Position numbers and translations under genes: made by a program. Positions 50,991 through 60,392 of a DNA stretch of 64,000 nucleotides are shown here, piece after piece. The notes under the pieces are model-generated. The model had not been told where the DNA came from. It made no database searches and worked only from the letters and a program-made list of their open reading frames with translations. The DNA is taken from assembly GCA_016278485.1 (NCBI GenBank), contig JADQBT010000002.1, positions 167,601 to 231,600 on the forward strand, read 5' to 3'. This DNA is from Halanaerobiales bacterium (GTDB lineage Bacteria; Bacillota; Halanaerobiia; Halanaerobiales; Halanaerobiaceae). Numbering within the stretch: position 1 is the first letter of the stretch; each line of letters begins with the position of its first letter.

Positions 50991-52133
50991 TCAGTTATTG
51001 CGTGGTGGCCAGGGTCCATAATATTGGTAATAATGACACTCAATCCCACCATTGAATAATTTTCTTCGCTTACTGGCTTCTTTACCAAATAATTGTTCAA
51101 AATTAGGATGTGAAGTAATTATATAAAATGACCAAGTTGACAATGGTAGTAATTTTTTACCCATCATTTTGTAAAGTTCTTCTACCTCTTCTTTACTATC
51201 TAGTCTTTCCCCATAAGGAGGATTAGTGATAATATATCCATATTTACGATTAGAAGAGAAATCAGCAAAATCTTTAGTTTGAAAATGAATTATATCATCA
51301 ACATCAGCCTGTTTTGCATGATAGCGTCCCATACTCGCCAGATCACTTTCTCGATCATAGCCAATTATTAAACGTGGTTCAACTTGCTGATTTATTTTTG
51401 CTTCTGCTTCTTTCCTAACCTCCTGCCAAATTTTAGCATCAATTAATTGCCAGTCCTCTGAGACAAAACTTCTCTTTAAACCTGGTGCCATATTTTTTGC
51501 TATCATAGCAGCTTCGATCAAAATAGTACCTGATCCAGCAAAAGGATCAACCAGAACACGATTAGGATTCCATTTGCTTAAATATACCATCCCAGCTGCA
51601 ATAGTTTCTTGAATAGGAGCTCGATTAGAAAGCTGTCGATAACCACGTTTATGTAAACCAGCACCAGAAGTATCAATTGTTAATAAAGCTCTATCTTTAT
51701 ATAAAGCAATTTCTACTTGATATAATGAACCATCTTCCGGAAACCACTCTTTACCATATTCAGCGCTCATGCTATCAACAATTGCTTTTTTTACTACTGA
51801 TTGACATGCAGGCACACTATCTAATTTTGACTTAATTGATTTACCTTTTACTGGAAACTCAGCATTAATAGGCATTAACTTTGGCCAAGGTAATTTTTTT
51901 GTCTTTTCATAAAGATCATCAAAGTCTCTAGCTTCAAAATCCCCAACTTTTAGTAGTACTCTTTCTGCAGTTCTTAACCAGATATTTGCTCTTGCAACAT
52001 CACGCAGAGTCCCTTCAAAAGTAATTCTTCCATTTTTAACTTCTGTGATAGGTAAACCAAGCTTATCTATTTCATTTTTTACAAGTGCTTCCATACCAAA
52101 TGTACTTGTCGCTATTATTTCATATTTTTGCAA
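50991..52133 (-). CDS. THUMP-domain class I RNA methyltransferase (RlmL/YpsC family)
   Basis: Predicted 23S rRNA guanine-N2 methyltransferase of 380 residues. N-terminal ferredoxin-like and THUMP region (about 1-155; FGMEALVKNEIDKLG), then a SAM-dependent domain with DPFAGSGTILIEAAMIAKNMAPG and the NPPY catalytic motif in ITNPPYGERL. TTG start after AGAGGAGG. It corresponds to the N-terminal half of E. coli RlmL only; the second methylase domain of that protein is absent, as is usual in Firmicutes. Confidence 0.93.
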   Translation of the reverse strand: MQKYEIIATSTFGMEALVKNEIDKLGLPITEVKNGRITFEGTLRDVARANIWLRTAERVLLKVGDFEARDFDDLYEKTKKLPWPKLMPINAEFPVKGKSIKSKLDSVPACQSVVKKAIVDSMSAEYGKEWFPEDGSLYQVEIALYKDRALLTIDTSGAGLHKRGYRQLSNRAPIQETIAAGMVYLSKWNPNRVLVDPFAGSGTILIEAAMIAKNMAPGLKRSFVSEDWQLIDAKIWQEVRKEAEAKINQQVEPRLIIGYDRESDLASMGRYHAKQADVDDIIHFQTKDFADFSSNRKYGYIITNPPYGERLDSKEEVEELYKMMGKKLLPLSTWSFYIITSHPNFEQLFGKEASKRRKLFNGGIECHYYQYYGPWPPRNN

Positions 52134-52158
52134 AATAATCCTCCTCTATTTATTCAAA

Positions 52159-52755
52159 TTAGATTAAATTAACTCCTGCTTCTCTTAATTCATTTTTTGT
52201 CTCTTCGTTATTTTCTGGTGCAACTGCTTTTGTAGCTGCTTCAATTAAATTAATATTAAATCCACTTTTTGCTCCATCTAAAGCAGTAAATTTAACACAA
52301 TAATCAAAAGCAAGTCCAACTATATCAACAAAATTTATTTCTAATCCTCTTAACAATCCTTCTAAACCCAAATCTGTTCCATCATTGTCCCGAAAAGCTG
52401 AATAACTATCTATTTCAGGGTCAGTACCTTTCCTGATAATATAATCAAATTTTTCAGTTCTTATTTTTGAGTTGAATTCTGCCCCAAAAGTTTGTTGACA
52501 ACAATGATCTGGCCAAAGAATCGGGCCAATACCTTTCTGATTATCAAATAGCGTAAATGTTTTTTTAGCATGATTTGAAGCAAAACTTTTATGCTGAGCA
52601 GGATGCCAATCTTGTGAGGCAACAATTAAACTATATTGCTTATCTAATAATAAATCATTTACAATAGGATTGATTTGGCTCGCATTTTCTACAGCAAGTG
52701 CCCCATTTTCATAAAAGTCATTCTGTAAATCTATTACAAGTAAAGCTCTTTGCAT
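52159..52755 (-). CDS. pncA: Nicotinamidase (PncA family)
   Basis: Converts nicotinamide to nicotinate for NAD salvage. The 198-residue protein has the catalytic triad motifs: Asp in VIDLQNDF, Lys in IRKGTDPEIDSYSAF, and Cys in GLAFDYCVKFTALDG, plus metal-site residues in DWHPAQHKSFASNH. AGGAGG before the ATG at 52755 decides the start; an earlier in-frame start would overlap the acylphosphatase gene. CinA in this window also serves NAD recycling. Confidence 0.94.
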   Translation of the reverse strand: MQRALLVIDLQNDFYENGALAVENASQINPIVNDLLLDKQYSLIVASQDWHPAQHKSFASNHAKKTFTLFDNQKGIGPILWPDHCCQQTFGAEFNSKIRTEKFDYIIRKGTDPEIDSYSAFRDNDGTDLGLEGLLRGLEINFVDIVGLAFDYCVKFTALDGAKSGFNINLIEAATKAVAPENNEETKNELREAGVNLI

Positions 52756-52777
52756 TAGGCTTCCTCCTTTAATTATA

Positions 52778-53053
52778 TTAATATCTAATCTTAAAAGTTC
52801 CCGTTGACTCATATTCTGTATTTGTTACTTTAATAGTATCAGGTCTGGCAAAGCCAGGTCCTTTTTTAAGTTGTTTAATCATTTTTTGCACTTCTTCTTC
52901 TGGCCCAGCTATTACTGCTTCCACCCTACCATCAGCTAAATTTTTTACCCAACCACTTAAATTTAAGTCATTGGCAGTGCGTTGTGTAAAATAGCGAAAA
53001 CCTACTCCCTGTACTCTTCCACTAATATAAACATGTTTAGCTGATTTACTCAT
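52778..53053 (-). CDS. acyP: Acylphosphatase
   Basis: Small enzyme that hydrolyses acyl phosphates, 91 residues. The catalytic Arg is in GRVQGVGFRYF and the catalytic Asn in GWVKNLADGRVEA. GAGGTGAT precedes the ATG. It lies 22 bp before pncA, and probably shares its transcript; the plus-strand ylbF-like gene diverges from it. Confidence 0.97.
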   Translation of the reverse strand: MSKSAKHVYISGRVQGVGFRYFTQRTANDLNLSGWVKNLADGRVEAVIAGPEEEVQKMIKQLKKGPGFARPDTIKVTNTEYESTGTFKIRY

Positions 53054-53109
53054 CTAGATCACCTCTTTTAGTAAATTATAAACAAGTTTCGGATAATAAT
53101 GCAAATTAT

Positions 53110-53148
53110 TTGACATGCCACTAACATGATGTTACCATTAACAATGGT
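53110..53148 (+). promoter_or_regulatory. Promoter of the ylbF-like gene with a dyad over the -10 box
   Basis: TTGACA (53110-53115), a 17-base spacer and TACCAT (53133-53138). The -10 box is part of a 6-bp inverted repeat ACCATT-AAC-AATGGT (53134-53148), which could be an operator. Confidence 0.6.
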
Positions 53149-53177
53149 TATTATAAACAAAATATGAGGTGAAAAAT

Positions 53178-53528
53178 ATGTCAACTATTATGTCACAAGC
53201 TAAGGAATTAGCTGATTCTATTGTTAGTTCTACTGAATTCGAAGAAATGAAAGAAAAAGAAGCAGCCATGGTTGCAAATGAAGAAGCCAAATCTATGTTA
53301 GATGAGCTTAACGCTAAATATAAACAACTACAGATGCTGCAGCAAAATGGTCAACAGGTTACAGAAGAGCAAAAACAAGAATTAAACGCTATGGAGCAGA
53401 AAATGCGCCAGAATGATTTAATCAATGATTTTTTTGAAAAGCAACAGAAATTTAATCAATTAATGCAATCTGTTAACCAAGTCATTACATCAGAAATACA
53501 AAATTACTCAACTGAATCAAATGAGTAA
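53178..53528 (+). CDS. YlbF/YmcA-family regulator
   Basis: A helical protein of 116 residues of the Com_YlbF family. In Bacillus, YlbF, YmcA and YaaT form a complex that guides RNase Y and affects competence, biofilm and sporulation. The coiled, Glu/Gln-rich pattern (ELADSIVSSTEFEEMKEKEA, LNAKYKQLQMLQQNGQQV, DLINDFFEKQQKFNQLMQSVNQV) is typical. GAGGTG six bases before the ATG at 53178 rejects a GTG at 53169. It has its own promoter and terminator. Confidence 0.9.
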   Translation: MSTIMSQAKELADSIVSSTEFEEMKEKEAAMVANEEAKSMLDELNAKYKQLQMLQQNGQQVTEEQKQELNAMEQKMRQNDLINDFFEKQQKFNQLMQSVNQVITSEIQNYSTESNE

Positions 53529-53540
53529 TTATTAAATCTC

Positions 53541-53568
53541 AAGCCGTAGCTTTAAAGCTACGGCTTAT
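53541..53568 (+). terminator. Terminator of the ylbF-like gene
   Basis: A 10-bp perfect stem AAGCCGTAGC/GCTACGGCTT with a 6-base loop followed by ATTTTT, just after the stop codon. Confidence 0.93.
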
Positions 53569-53570
53569 TT

Positions 53571-54797
53571 TTATGTACAATTATCCCCGGCAAGAAAACC
53601 TGTAGAAAAGGCAATTTGCAGATTATAACCACCTGTCAATGCTGCCACATCAATAACTTCTCCTGCAAAAAACAATCCATTAATAAGTTTAGATTCCATA
53701 GTGGCAGGTTCAATTTCTTCTATTGCCACACCACCTCTAGTTACTATTGCTTGCTCAAAAGGTCCTGCCCCAATTAAAGTTAAAGGTAATTTCCTTAATA
53801 ATTTAAGTAGATAACTTCTCTCGGTAGCGGTAATTTGATTTACCGTTTTCTTAGGATCAATTCCGGATAGATTAATTATAATAGGGATTAATTTAATCGG
53901 CAACAAATCTCCAAGTACATTTGAAAAATTCTTTCTAGAATACTTTTTGAAATCTCTGAGAATACGATTGTCCAACTGTTCATCACTTAAAGCAGGTTTT
54001 AAATTAATCTCTAAATAATAACTGTTCTCTGCAAGATTTTCTAAATACATACTTGCAGAGAGTATTATTGGTCCACCCACACCATCTGGAAGAAAGTCCA
54101 TTTCTCCGAAGTCATGATAGACAATCTCTTCTTCTGAGTTATAAACACTTATTTCGACATTTCTCAAGCGCAACCCTACCAGATCTTTAACCCATCTTTC
54201 AGCTGTTTTTAGTGGTACAAGTCCAGGCCGGATTTGCACAATGCGATGGCCTAGTTCTTCGGCTAGCTTAATACCACTACCATCTGAACCAGTACTTGGA
54301 TAGGAACTTCCTCCCGCAGCTAAAATAACATTATTGGCTTTAAGAAAAGTACCATCTGCTAATTTCACTCCCTGTACTGAGTTATTATTATTAATAATTT
54401 TCTGGACAGTATTTTGTCTCACATTGACATTATTATCTTTTAAGTATTTTAATAATATTTTCAGTACATCTAAGGAACGATCAGAGGCAGGAAATACTCT
54501 ATCTCCTCTTTCTACCTTAAGTTTAAGACCATATTCACTAAAGAATCCATATAAATCATAAGGAGAAAAACGTGCATAAGCACTATATAGAAATTTACCA
54601 TTATCCGGAATATGATCAATATGATCCTTTCCTGATGAATAATTAGTGATATTACAACGACCCTTGCCTGTGATTAATAATTTTTTCCCGGGATTAAGAT
54701 TCTTCTCGATTAATGTTACTTGATTACCTTGCTCTGCTGCATGTCCAGCCGCCAGCAAACCTGCTGGACCGCCACCTATTACGATAACTTTATTCAT
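53571..54797 (-). CDS. HI0933-family FAD-dependent oxidoreductase (YhiN-like)
   Basis: Flavoprotein of 408 residues. The FAD-binding start VIVIGGGPAGLLAAGHAAEQG, the family motif GKGRCNITN near residue 50, ILAAGGSSYPSTGSDGSG, and the closing FFAGEVIDVAALTGGYNLQ are all those of the HI0933/YhiN group, whose substrate is not well defined. GAGGTGAG precedes the ATG. It follows dppA-like and C-S lyase genes in the same direction. Confidence 0.92.
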   Translation of the reverse strand: MNKVIVIGGGPAGLLAAGHAAEQGNQVTLIEKNLNPGKKLLITGKGRCNITNYSSGKDHIDHIPDNGKFLYSAYARFSPYDLYGFFSEYGLKLKVERGDRVFPASDRSLDVLKILLKYLKDNNVNVRQNTVQKIINNNNSVQGVKLADGTFLKANNVILAAGGSSYPSTGSDGSGIKLAEELGHRIVQIRPGLVPLKTAERWVKDLVGLRLRNVEISVYNSEEEIVYHDFGEMDFLPDGVGGPIILSASMYLENLAENSYYLEINLKPALSDEQLDNRILRDFKKYSRKNFSNVLGDLLPIKLIPIIINLSGIDPKKTVNQITATERSYLLKLLRKLPLTLIGAGPFEQAIVTRGGVAIEEIEPATMESKLINGLFFAGEVIDVAALTGGYNLQIAFSTGFLAGDNCT

Positions 54798-54812
54798 TAA
54801 TTAATGCTCACC

Positions 54813-55631
54813 TCAATTTATACCTCTAGTTAATTTAGTCATTATTCTAAATATATTATAGATCTCAAGATAATTATCAGAATGATAAGTTACTGTCCTA
54901 CCATCAACTCTTTTTGTACCAGGTAGTAACATAACTTGATCTGCCATTCCACTTCTAGTAAAAGTAACTTCTAATTGCAATTTCTCTGCTACCACAGTAG
55001 GTTCATAATTATCAATATATTTTATAGCTCTTATTACACCCTTACGTAATTTGCTTTCTACAGTTTCAGGATTTAATAAAATAGCATTTGTTCTACCGGT
55101 TGCTTCTTTAACAATAACACCTAAAGGTTGATTTAATTCTTCTTCTGCAGATTTAACAGCTGTCTGGTCACCAGTCAACATAATTACTGGTACACCATAG
55201 AAACCAGCTAATCTTCCATTTAAACCAGCTTCTCCAAGTGGTTGCTTATTTAATTTACAATCAAAAATACTGAAAGTATAGGTATGATCAATTACGGCTG
55301 GTGATAGACCGGCTCGACCGTGATAACCAACAAAAATAGCACCAGCAAAACTTTCGTCAATACCTGCCATCATACTTCCGGTTTTAAAGTCTCCAGAAAT
55401 TAATTTAGCGCGGGAATCAAGTTCTTCCCGGACAATATTATCCATTCTATTATGACTATCATTTACTACTACCTGTTCAACTTCAGACTTAAATAACTGG
55501 TCAATAATAATATTTACTTCTCTTGTCATTTTCAAACAAGCTTTTTCATAATTTCTTTTACCAGGTGTTATTTCTGACAATGAAACAATATCAGAAATAC
55601 CCTCCATATCCACAGAAATATATATTTTCAT
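54813..55631 (-). CDS. M55-family D-aminopeptidase (DppA-like)
   Basis: Zinc peptidase of 272 residues related to Bacillus DppA, which cleaves D-amino-acid dipeptides. The family motifs SVDMEGISD at the N-terminus, VNDSHNRMDNI, GYHGRAG and the SGMADQVMLLPGTKRVD C-terminal stretch are visible. The ATG overlaps the stop of the C-S lyase gene by one base (TAATG). It may salvage cell-wall or spore peptides. Confidence 0.93.
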   Translation of the reverse strand: MKIYISVDMEGISDIVSLSEITPGKRNYEKACLKMTREVNIIIDQLFKSEVEQVVVNDSHNRMDNIVREELDSRAKLISGDFKTGSMMAGIDESFAGAIFVGYHGRAGLSPAVIDHTYTFSIFDCKLNKQPLGEAGLNGRLAGFYGVPVIMLTGDQTAVKSAEEELNQPLGVIVKEATGRTNAILLNPETVESKLRKGVIRAIKYIDNYEPTVVAEKLQLEVTFTRSGMADQVMLLPGTKRVDGRTVTYHSDNYLEIYNIFRIMTKLTRGIN

Positions 55632-56821
55632 TAGCTTAGCCCCTTTACTGCAGTATAAATCCTATCTAAACCCTCTTTTAGCCTAGCACGTGGACAGGCT
55701 ATATTCATACGCATAAAACCCTTGCCACCCGGACCAAACCATTCTCCCGGGTTTAAACCAACTTTAGCTTTATTTTTCATAAAATCAGCAATTTTTTCAG
55801 AACTTAATGGTAAGTTATTACAATCTAACCAGATTAAATATGTTCCTTCAGGTCTGACTAATTTAATTTCTGGTAGGTTATTTTTTAAATATTCTTTTAC
55901 AAACTGTAAATTTTCCTGCAAATAAACTTGTTGAGCCTCTAACCAAGCTTCACCATGATTAAAGGCAGCTGTCAGTGCAGTTATACCTAAAATATTATTT
56001 CCAGCAGCAAAACCACTTTTGGCCTCTTTATACTTTTTTCTCATTTCTGCGTTAGATATAATAGTAAAAGAAGTATGTAGACCTGCAATATTAAATGTTT
56101 TACTCGGTGCCATAAAAGTAATTGTTTGATGATCTATTTGTTTATCCAGATTAGCCGTAGGCTGGTGTTGCTGGCCCGGATATAAAATATCAGCATGAAT
56201 TTCATCTGACAAAATTAATAGATCATATTTTTTTGCTATTTTAGATAAATTATTTAATTCAGACTCAGACCATACTCTTCCCACCGGATTATGTGGACTA
56301 CAGAGTATCATGGCAGCAGTTTTCTTCCCAAGAGAGACACGCTCTTCCAGAAGAGTTTCTAAATCATCTAGATCAAAATTATATTTATTATCTTTATACT
56401 CTAACTCATTTATTATTAATTCATTACCATTATTAGCAACTGCTTCAAAAAATGGCTTATAGACTGGAGCTTGAATGACTACACCATCCCCAGGATTAGT
56501 CAAAGCCTTAAGTGCAAAATTAATACTTGGCACAACTCCATTATCAAAAACTAACCACTCTCTCTTTATCTTCCAATTATATTTTTTATCTAGCCAATTA
56601 ATTACAGCATCTTCTGCCTCTCTCCCAGGAAATGTATAACCAAAAATACCATGGGCTGTTCTTTGCTCTATGGCTTTTACTACTTCAGGAACAGTTGGCC
56701 AATCTGAATCAGCTACCCATAAAGGAAGCACATCTTCAGCAGAAAAAAATTCATTGCATAAATCCCACTTTACAGAACAAGTACCCTTTCTATTAATATT
56801 ATTAGTAAAAACAAACTCCAT
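55631..56821 (-). CDS. PatB/MalY-type aminotransferase, probable C-S lyase
   Basis: PLP fold-type I enzyme of 396 residues, likely cystathionine beta-lyase. Typical N-terminus (CSVKWDLCNEFFSAEDVLPLWVADSDWPT split in the PatB manner), LCSPHNPVGRVW, and the PLP lysine in APSKTFNIAGLHTS. AAAGGAG precedes the ATG. It lies between an M18 aminopeptidase and the M55 peptidase, so the run should degrade peptides and release sulphide and ammonia from cysteine compounds. Confidence 0.93.
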   Translation of the reverse strand: MEFVFTNNINRKGTCSVKWDLCNEFFSAEDVLPLWVADSDWPTVPEVVKAIEQRTAHGIFGYTFPGREAEDAVINWLDKKYNWKIKREWLVFDNGVVPSINFALKALTNPGDGVVIQAPVYKPFFEAVANNGNELIINELEYKDNKYNFDLDDLETLLEERVSLGKKTAAMILCSPHNPVGRVWSESELNNLSKIAKKYDLLILSDEIHADILYPGQQHQPTANLDKQIDHQTITFMAPSKTFNIAGLHTSFTIISNAEMRKKYKEAKSGFAAGNNILGITALTAAFNHGEAWLEAQQVYLQENLQFVKEYLKNNLPEIKLVRPEGTYLIWLDCNNLPLSSEKIADFMKNKAKVGLNPGEWFGPGGKGFMRMNIACPRARLKEGLDRIYTAVKGLS

Positions 56822-56843
56822 CTTTCCAACTCCTTTTTAAAAT

Positions 56844-58148
56844 CTAAGATTGTTTTAAAAATTCATTAAATAATTTTTCAATCAACATTTGATCTTTTGC
56901 ACCAGCTAGTTCCCGTATTGAATGCATAGCAAGTAATGGATTTCCTAAATCTAAACTTTTAATTCCTAATTGAGTAGCCGCAATAGGTCCGATAGTTGAA
57001 CCACCTTTACTATCAGATCTGTTCACAAAAGTTTGTAATGGTATAGCTGACTTATTAGCGATTTGTTTAATTATTGCACTACTATAAGCATCTGTAGTAT
57101 AGCGTTGATTAGCATTAATTTTGATGACGGGACCACCATTTAAAACTGGAAAATTGGTCAGATCATTCTTTTTAACAAAATTAGGATGTAATGCATGTGC
57201 CATATCAGCTGAAATTAATATTGAATTTTCAATTGTTTTATAAAAAGCATCATTACTTTTTTGATAACTAGTTGCTATTCTTTTCAGTATATGTCCTACA
57301 AATGGCGAATCCGCTCCTTGTCTAGTTGAACTACCAACTTCCTCATTATCATAGAGCACTACCATCTTTGTATTCTGTCCTTGCTTATTATCTAAAAGCG
57401 CTTTAATTGATGCCCAGGCCATTGCCAGATTATCAAGTCTTCCCGCTGAAATAAACTCATTATCTTTTCCTAAAAAACTAGTTCCTTCTGTTTCATATAA
57501 AAACAATTCATAATCAAGGATTTTTTCGGAAGCTACTTTTAATTTTTCTGCTATTTCTTTTCTAAGATAGTTCTTCTCTGAAAATTGTTCATTAATAGTC
57601 CTTTGCAAGGGCAGTATATCTTCTTGTTTATTTAATTCAATTCCTTTATTTATATCTTTATTAATATGAATTGCCAGATTAGGTATTATTAAATTAGGTT
57701 CTTTGAAATCTATTAACCTTATTTCTGGTTTAAATACTTCTTCGCTCTCTAAAACAACTCTTCCCGCTAATGAGAGGGGTCTATCCAGCCATGTATTGAT
57801 AATTGGTGATCCATACACTTCTGTATTTAATTTTAAATATTTGTCTTTAATATTTATTTCAGGATTGGGTTTAACTTTAATGCCTGGACTATCAGTATGG
57901 GAAGATATCATCTTAAAATAATGTTCACTATCTGTTAAATCACCTGTAATAAATGCTAACAAAAATGATCCATTTCGTTTTAGATAATATTTCTGACCTG
58001 ACTCTAATAACCAATCTTTGTTCATTTCTAATAACCTATAATTATTATTTAGCAACATATTTTCCAAATAATCTACTGCATGAAAAGCAGTAGGACTAGC
58101 TGCAATAAAATCTAACATCTGCTTTATTTGTACTAATTGATTATCCAT
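56844..58148 (-). CDS. M18-family aminopeptidase
   Basis: Zinc aminopeptidase of 434 residues, of the aspartyl/lysyl aminopeptidase family. Metal and catalytic motifs: SSHTDSPGIKVKP near residue 92, DNEEVGSSTRQGADS, and ADMAHALHPNF. It starts at an ATG after AGGAGGG, overlapping the MFS gene end by eight bases, so the two may be coupled. Cytoplasmic. Confidence 0.95.
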   Translation of the reverse strand: MDNQLVQIKQMLDFIAASPTAFHAVDYLENMLLNNNYRLLEMNKDWLLESGQKYYLKRNGSFLLAFITGDLTDSEHYFKMISSHTDSPGIKVKPNPEINIKDKYLKLNTEVYGSPIINTWLDRPLSLAGRVVLESEEVFKPEIRLIDFKEPNLIIPNLAIHINKDINKGIELNKQEDILPLQRTINEQFSEKNYLRKEIAEKLKVASEKILDYELFLYETEGTSFLGKDNEFISAGRLDNLAMAWASIKALLDNKQGQNTKMVVLYDNEEVGSSTRQGADSPFVGHILKRIATSYQKSNDAFYKTIENSILISADMAHALHPNFVKKNDLTNFPVLNGGPVIKINANQRYTTDAYSSAIIKQIANKSAIPLQTFVNRSDSKGGSTIGPIAATQLGIKSLDLGNPLLAMHSIRELAGAKDQMLIEKLFNEFLKQS

Positions 58149-59379
58149 TTTTACCCTCCTTATTTTTTCTTTCCAATAAGCTGTGCAAGATATAGAAAAA
58201 TAGAGCGGCCAAGATTGTGATCATTGCACTGACTCTCCAAATTGCTCTTAAAGATATATATTCAATAAAATATCCGGAAATTTTTGGGGAAAAAGCCATG
58301 CCAACATTAGAAATAATCATATAAAAAGAATTAATTCTTGCTCGATGACTGGAAGGTGAATGATTAGCTATATAAACATTAGAATTTGTAGCTTCCAGTA
58401 TCTCCCCAATCGTCCAGATGAATGTTGAAATAAAAAATAATATTAAATGATCAATATAATATATCATACCAAAACCAATGGCAAAAAGAAAACCGGCTAA
58501 CACAATATTAATCAATGGTTTATATTTAACAGTCATTCCTGTTACAAATACTGTGAAAACAACAACTATTAGAGCATTAAAACTCATTAGCATTCCATAA
58601 TAGCCTGGACCTGTCGCTTGAAAGATTTCTTTTAACTGCAAAGGTAAAGAAAAAGAAACCTGTGCATATGCTATTCTATAAAACAACATAATCAGACTAA
58701 AACCAATAATAACCGGTCGCTTATATAAAACATGTAAAAGTGACCCGGCTTCAGCTTTTTCAAGATCTGGTATCTGATCATGTTTTTCTTTCTCAAGCAA
58801 CAATGTGCTAGTTTCTGGAACATATTTTGCTACTAAAATAATTGCTATTAAAGTAGTTAAAACATCACCCAAAAAAAGAAATGGCAGGAAATTATTAAAC
58901 AAAAATCCAGCCAGCATCGGTCCAATTGCATAACCTGCATTCCAGCCAAGATAAAGTAGTGAAAAGGCTTTTTTTCTTTCTTCTCCAGCCGTAAGATCAC
59001 TGATCATAGCATGGAATACAGGCCCAATTGCACCAGCAAATAAAGACATCAACATAATGAAATATACACTAATCAGTTTGGTACCTAAAAATGCTGGTGG
59101 TATTAACATTAAGGCTTTTAATGAAGCCGTTATTAAATATATTCGCTTACGTTTATATTTATCAGCTAATTGTGCTCCGATAAGCATACCTGGCAAATGT
59201 AATAACATTGCAATAGTAAGAATATTACCAGCAAAAGCTGTTGAATATCCTAACTTATCTGTTAAAAATAGAGTCAGAAAAGGAAATACAAAAGCTCCCA
59301 TCGAATTAACAATTTGGCCAATAAAAATATAATAAATACTTCTATGTAAACCTTGATAAGACTTAAATATGTTTTTCAT
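58141..59379 (-). CDS. Major facilitator superfamily transporter
   Basis: A 412-residue protein with about 12 membrane helices. The conserved loop between helices 2 and 3 is present as GAQLADKYKRKRIY near residue 66, and a longer cytoplasmic loop separates the halves (about 195-220). Substrate unknown; by position ahead of an aminopeptidase it may carry a peptide or an amino acid, or act as an exporter. The ribosome site is weak (GGGTG). Confidence 0.93.
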   Translation of the reverse strand: MKNIFKSYQGLHRSIYYIFIGQIVNSMGAFVFPFLTLFLTDKLGYSTAFAGNILTIAMLLHLPGMLIGAQLADKYKRKRIYLITASLKALMLIPPAFLGTKLISVYFIMLMSLFAGAIGPVFHAMISDLTAGEERKKAFSLLYLGWNAGYAIGPMLAGFLFNNFLPFLFLGDVLTTLIAIILVAKYVPETSTLLLEKEKHDQIPDLEKAEAGSLLHVLYKRPVIIGFSLIMLFYRIAYAQVSFSLPLQLKEIFQATGPGYYGMLMSFNALIVVVFTVFVTGMTVKYKPLINIVLAGFLFAIGFGMIYYIDHLILFFISTFIWTIGEILEATNSNVYIANHSPSSHRARINSFYMIISNVGMAFSPKISGYFIEYISLRAIWRVSAMITILAALFFYILHSLLERKNKEGKNG

Positions 59380-59500
59380 AGATACACCCGATTCATTACT
59401 AGTAAATTTAATCTATAATTTTCATTGAAAAATAAAGGATTTACCACATTTATCAAGAAATAATAGTGTTAGTAAAAATGTTGATTTAAGGAGGAGTTTT

Positions 59501-60346
59501 ATGATAAATGTCGGAGTCATAGGTGCCGGACAAGGTGGCACTTCTATACTAGAGACACTATTATCTGTTCCAGAAGTAAATTTAATAGGTGTCTGTGATG
59601 CTAATTTTGATACACCAGGTATAAAGCTAGCTAAAAAAAATAATATTAATGTCTATCGCAATATTGAAAACCTTTTAAAACTTCCCATGAAAAAATTAGT
59701 TATAGAAGTTACAGGTAGTGCAAAGGTAAAATCAATATTAAATGAAAAAGCAGACCAACAAACTGAAATTTTGGATTCAAATGCTGCTCTTTTAATTAGT
59801 AATATAGTAGCTTCTCGAGAAAAAATGATTACTCAGTTGGAAAATGAATCTTCCAAGTTAAGTAATCTTGCTACTGAGATTGGTGGACTGATCAATGAAA
59901 CACAAGTAAGTACAAATACACAAAAAGAACAATTAAATACTACCTTAAATAATTTGATTTTGGCTTCTAAACAGAGCAAAGAAAATATTGAGCAAACAAA
60001 TCAAATAGTAAATTTCATTAAAGATATCGCAGAACAAACTAAAATGTTAGGTCTCAATGCGGCAATTGAGGCAGCCAGAGCTGATATTAATAGTAATGGC
60101 TTTGCTGTAGTAGCAACTGAAATTAGAAAAATGGCTGATGAAACTGGTAATTCCGTTAAACAGATTACTCATTTTATCGACGAATTAAACGAATCAATTG
60201 CGGATACTCTTGCAAATATAGAAACAATGAATGAAAAAATGCAAGCCTTTAATGAAATACAAGATAAAAGCACAGAAAATCTAGATTATGTATCAAAGCA
60301 AATTAATAATTTAGCAGACAATTTAGCAGATCTATCTGATAACTAG
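59501..60346 (+). CDS. Rossmann-fold/MCP fusion: cytoplasmic chemoreceptor with nucleotide-binding sensor domain
   Basis: A soluble 281-residue protein with two parts. Residues 1-about 100 look like an NAD(P)-binding Rossmann domain of the homoserine-dehydrogenase/DapB type: [13 protein letters not shown] (glycine motif G8-x-G10-x-x-G13), Asp33 at the end of strand 2 ([10 protein letters not shown]), then [15 protein letters not shown] and [13 protein letters not shown]. Residues 105-281 form the helical hairpin of a methyl-accepting chemotaxis protein, with the tip at 178-206 ([30 protein letters not shown]). There is no membrane helix or HAMP domain. Each arm is only about 75-80 residues, short for the family. 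AAGGAGG precedes the ATG. It should couple a cytoplasmic nucleotide or redox state to CheA/CheW; this is inference. Confidence 0.88.
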   Translation: MINVGVIGAGQGGTSILETLLSVPEVNLIGVCDANFDTPGIKLAKKNNINVYRNIENLLKLPMKKLVIEVTGSAKVKSILNEKADQQTEILDSNAALLISNIVASREKMITQLENESSKLSNLATEIGGLINETQVSTNTQKEQLNTTLNNLILASKQSKENIEQTNQIVNFIKDIAEQTKMLGLNAAIEAARADINSNGFAVVATEIRKMADETGNSVKQITHFIDELNESIADTLANIETMNEKMQAFNEIQDKSTENLDYVSKQINNLADNLADLSDN

Positions 60347-60359
60347 ATTATTATAATTG

Positions 60360-60387
60360 ACCCCGATCAAAAAGATCGGGGTTTTTT
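60360..60387 (+). terminator. Terminator of the Rossmann/MCP gene
   Basis: An 8-bp perfect stem CCCCGATC/GATCGGGG with a 5-base loop and TTTTTT, 14 bases after the stop codon. Confidence 0.96.
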
Positions 60388-60392
60388 GATGC

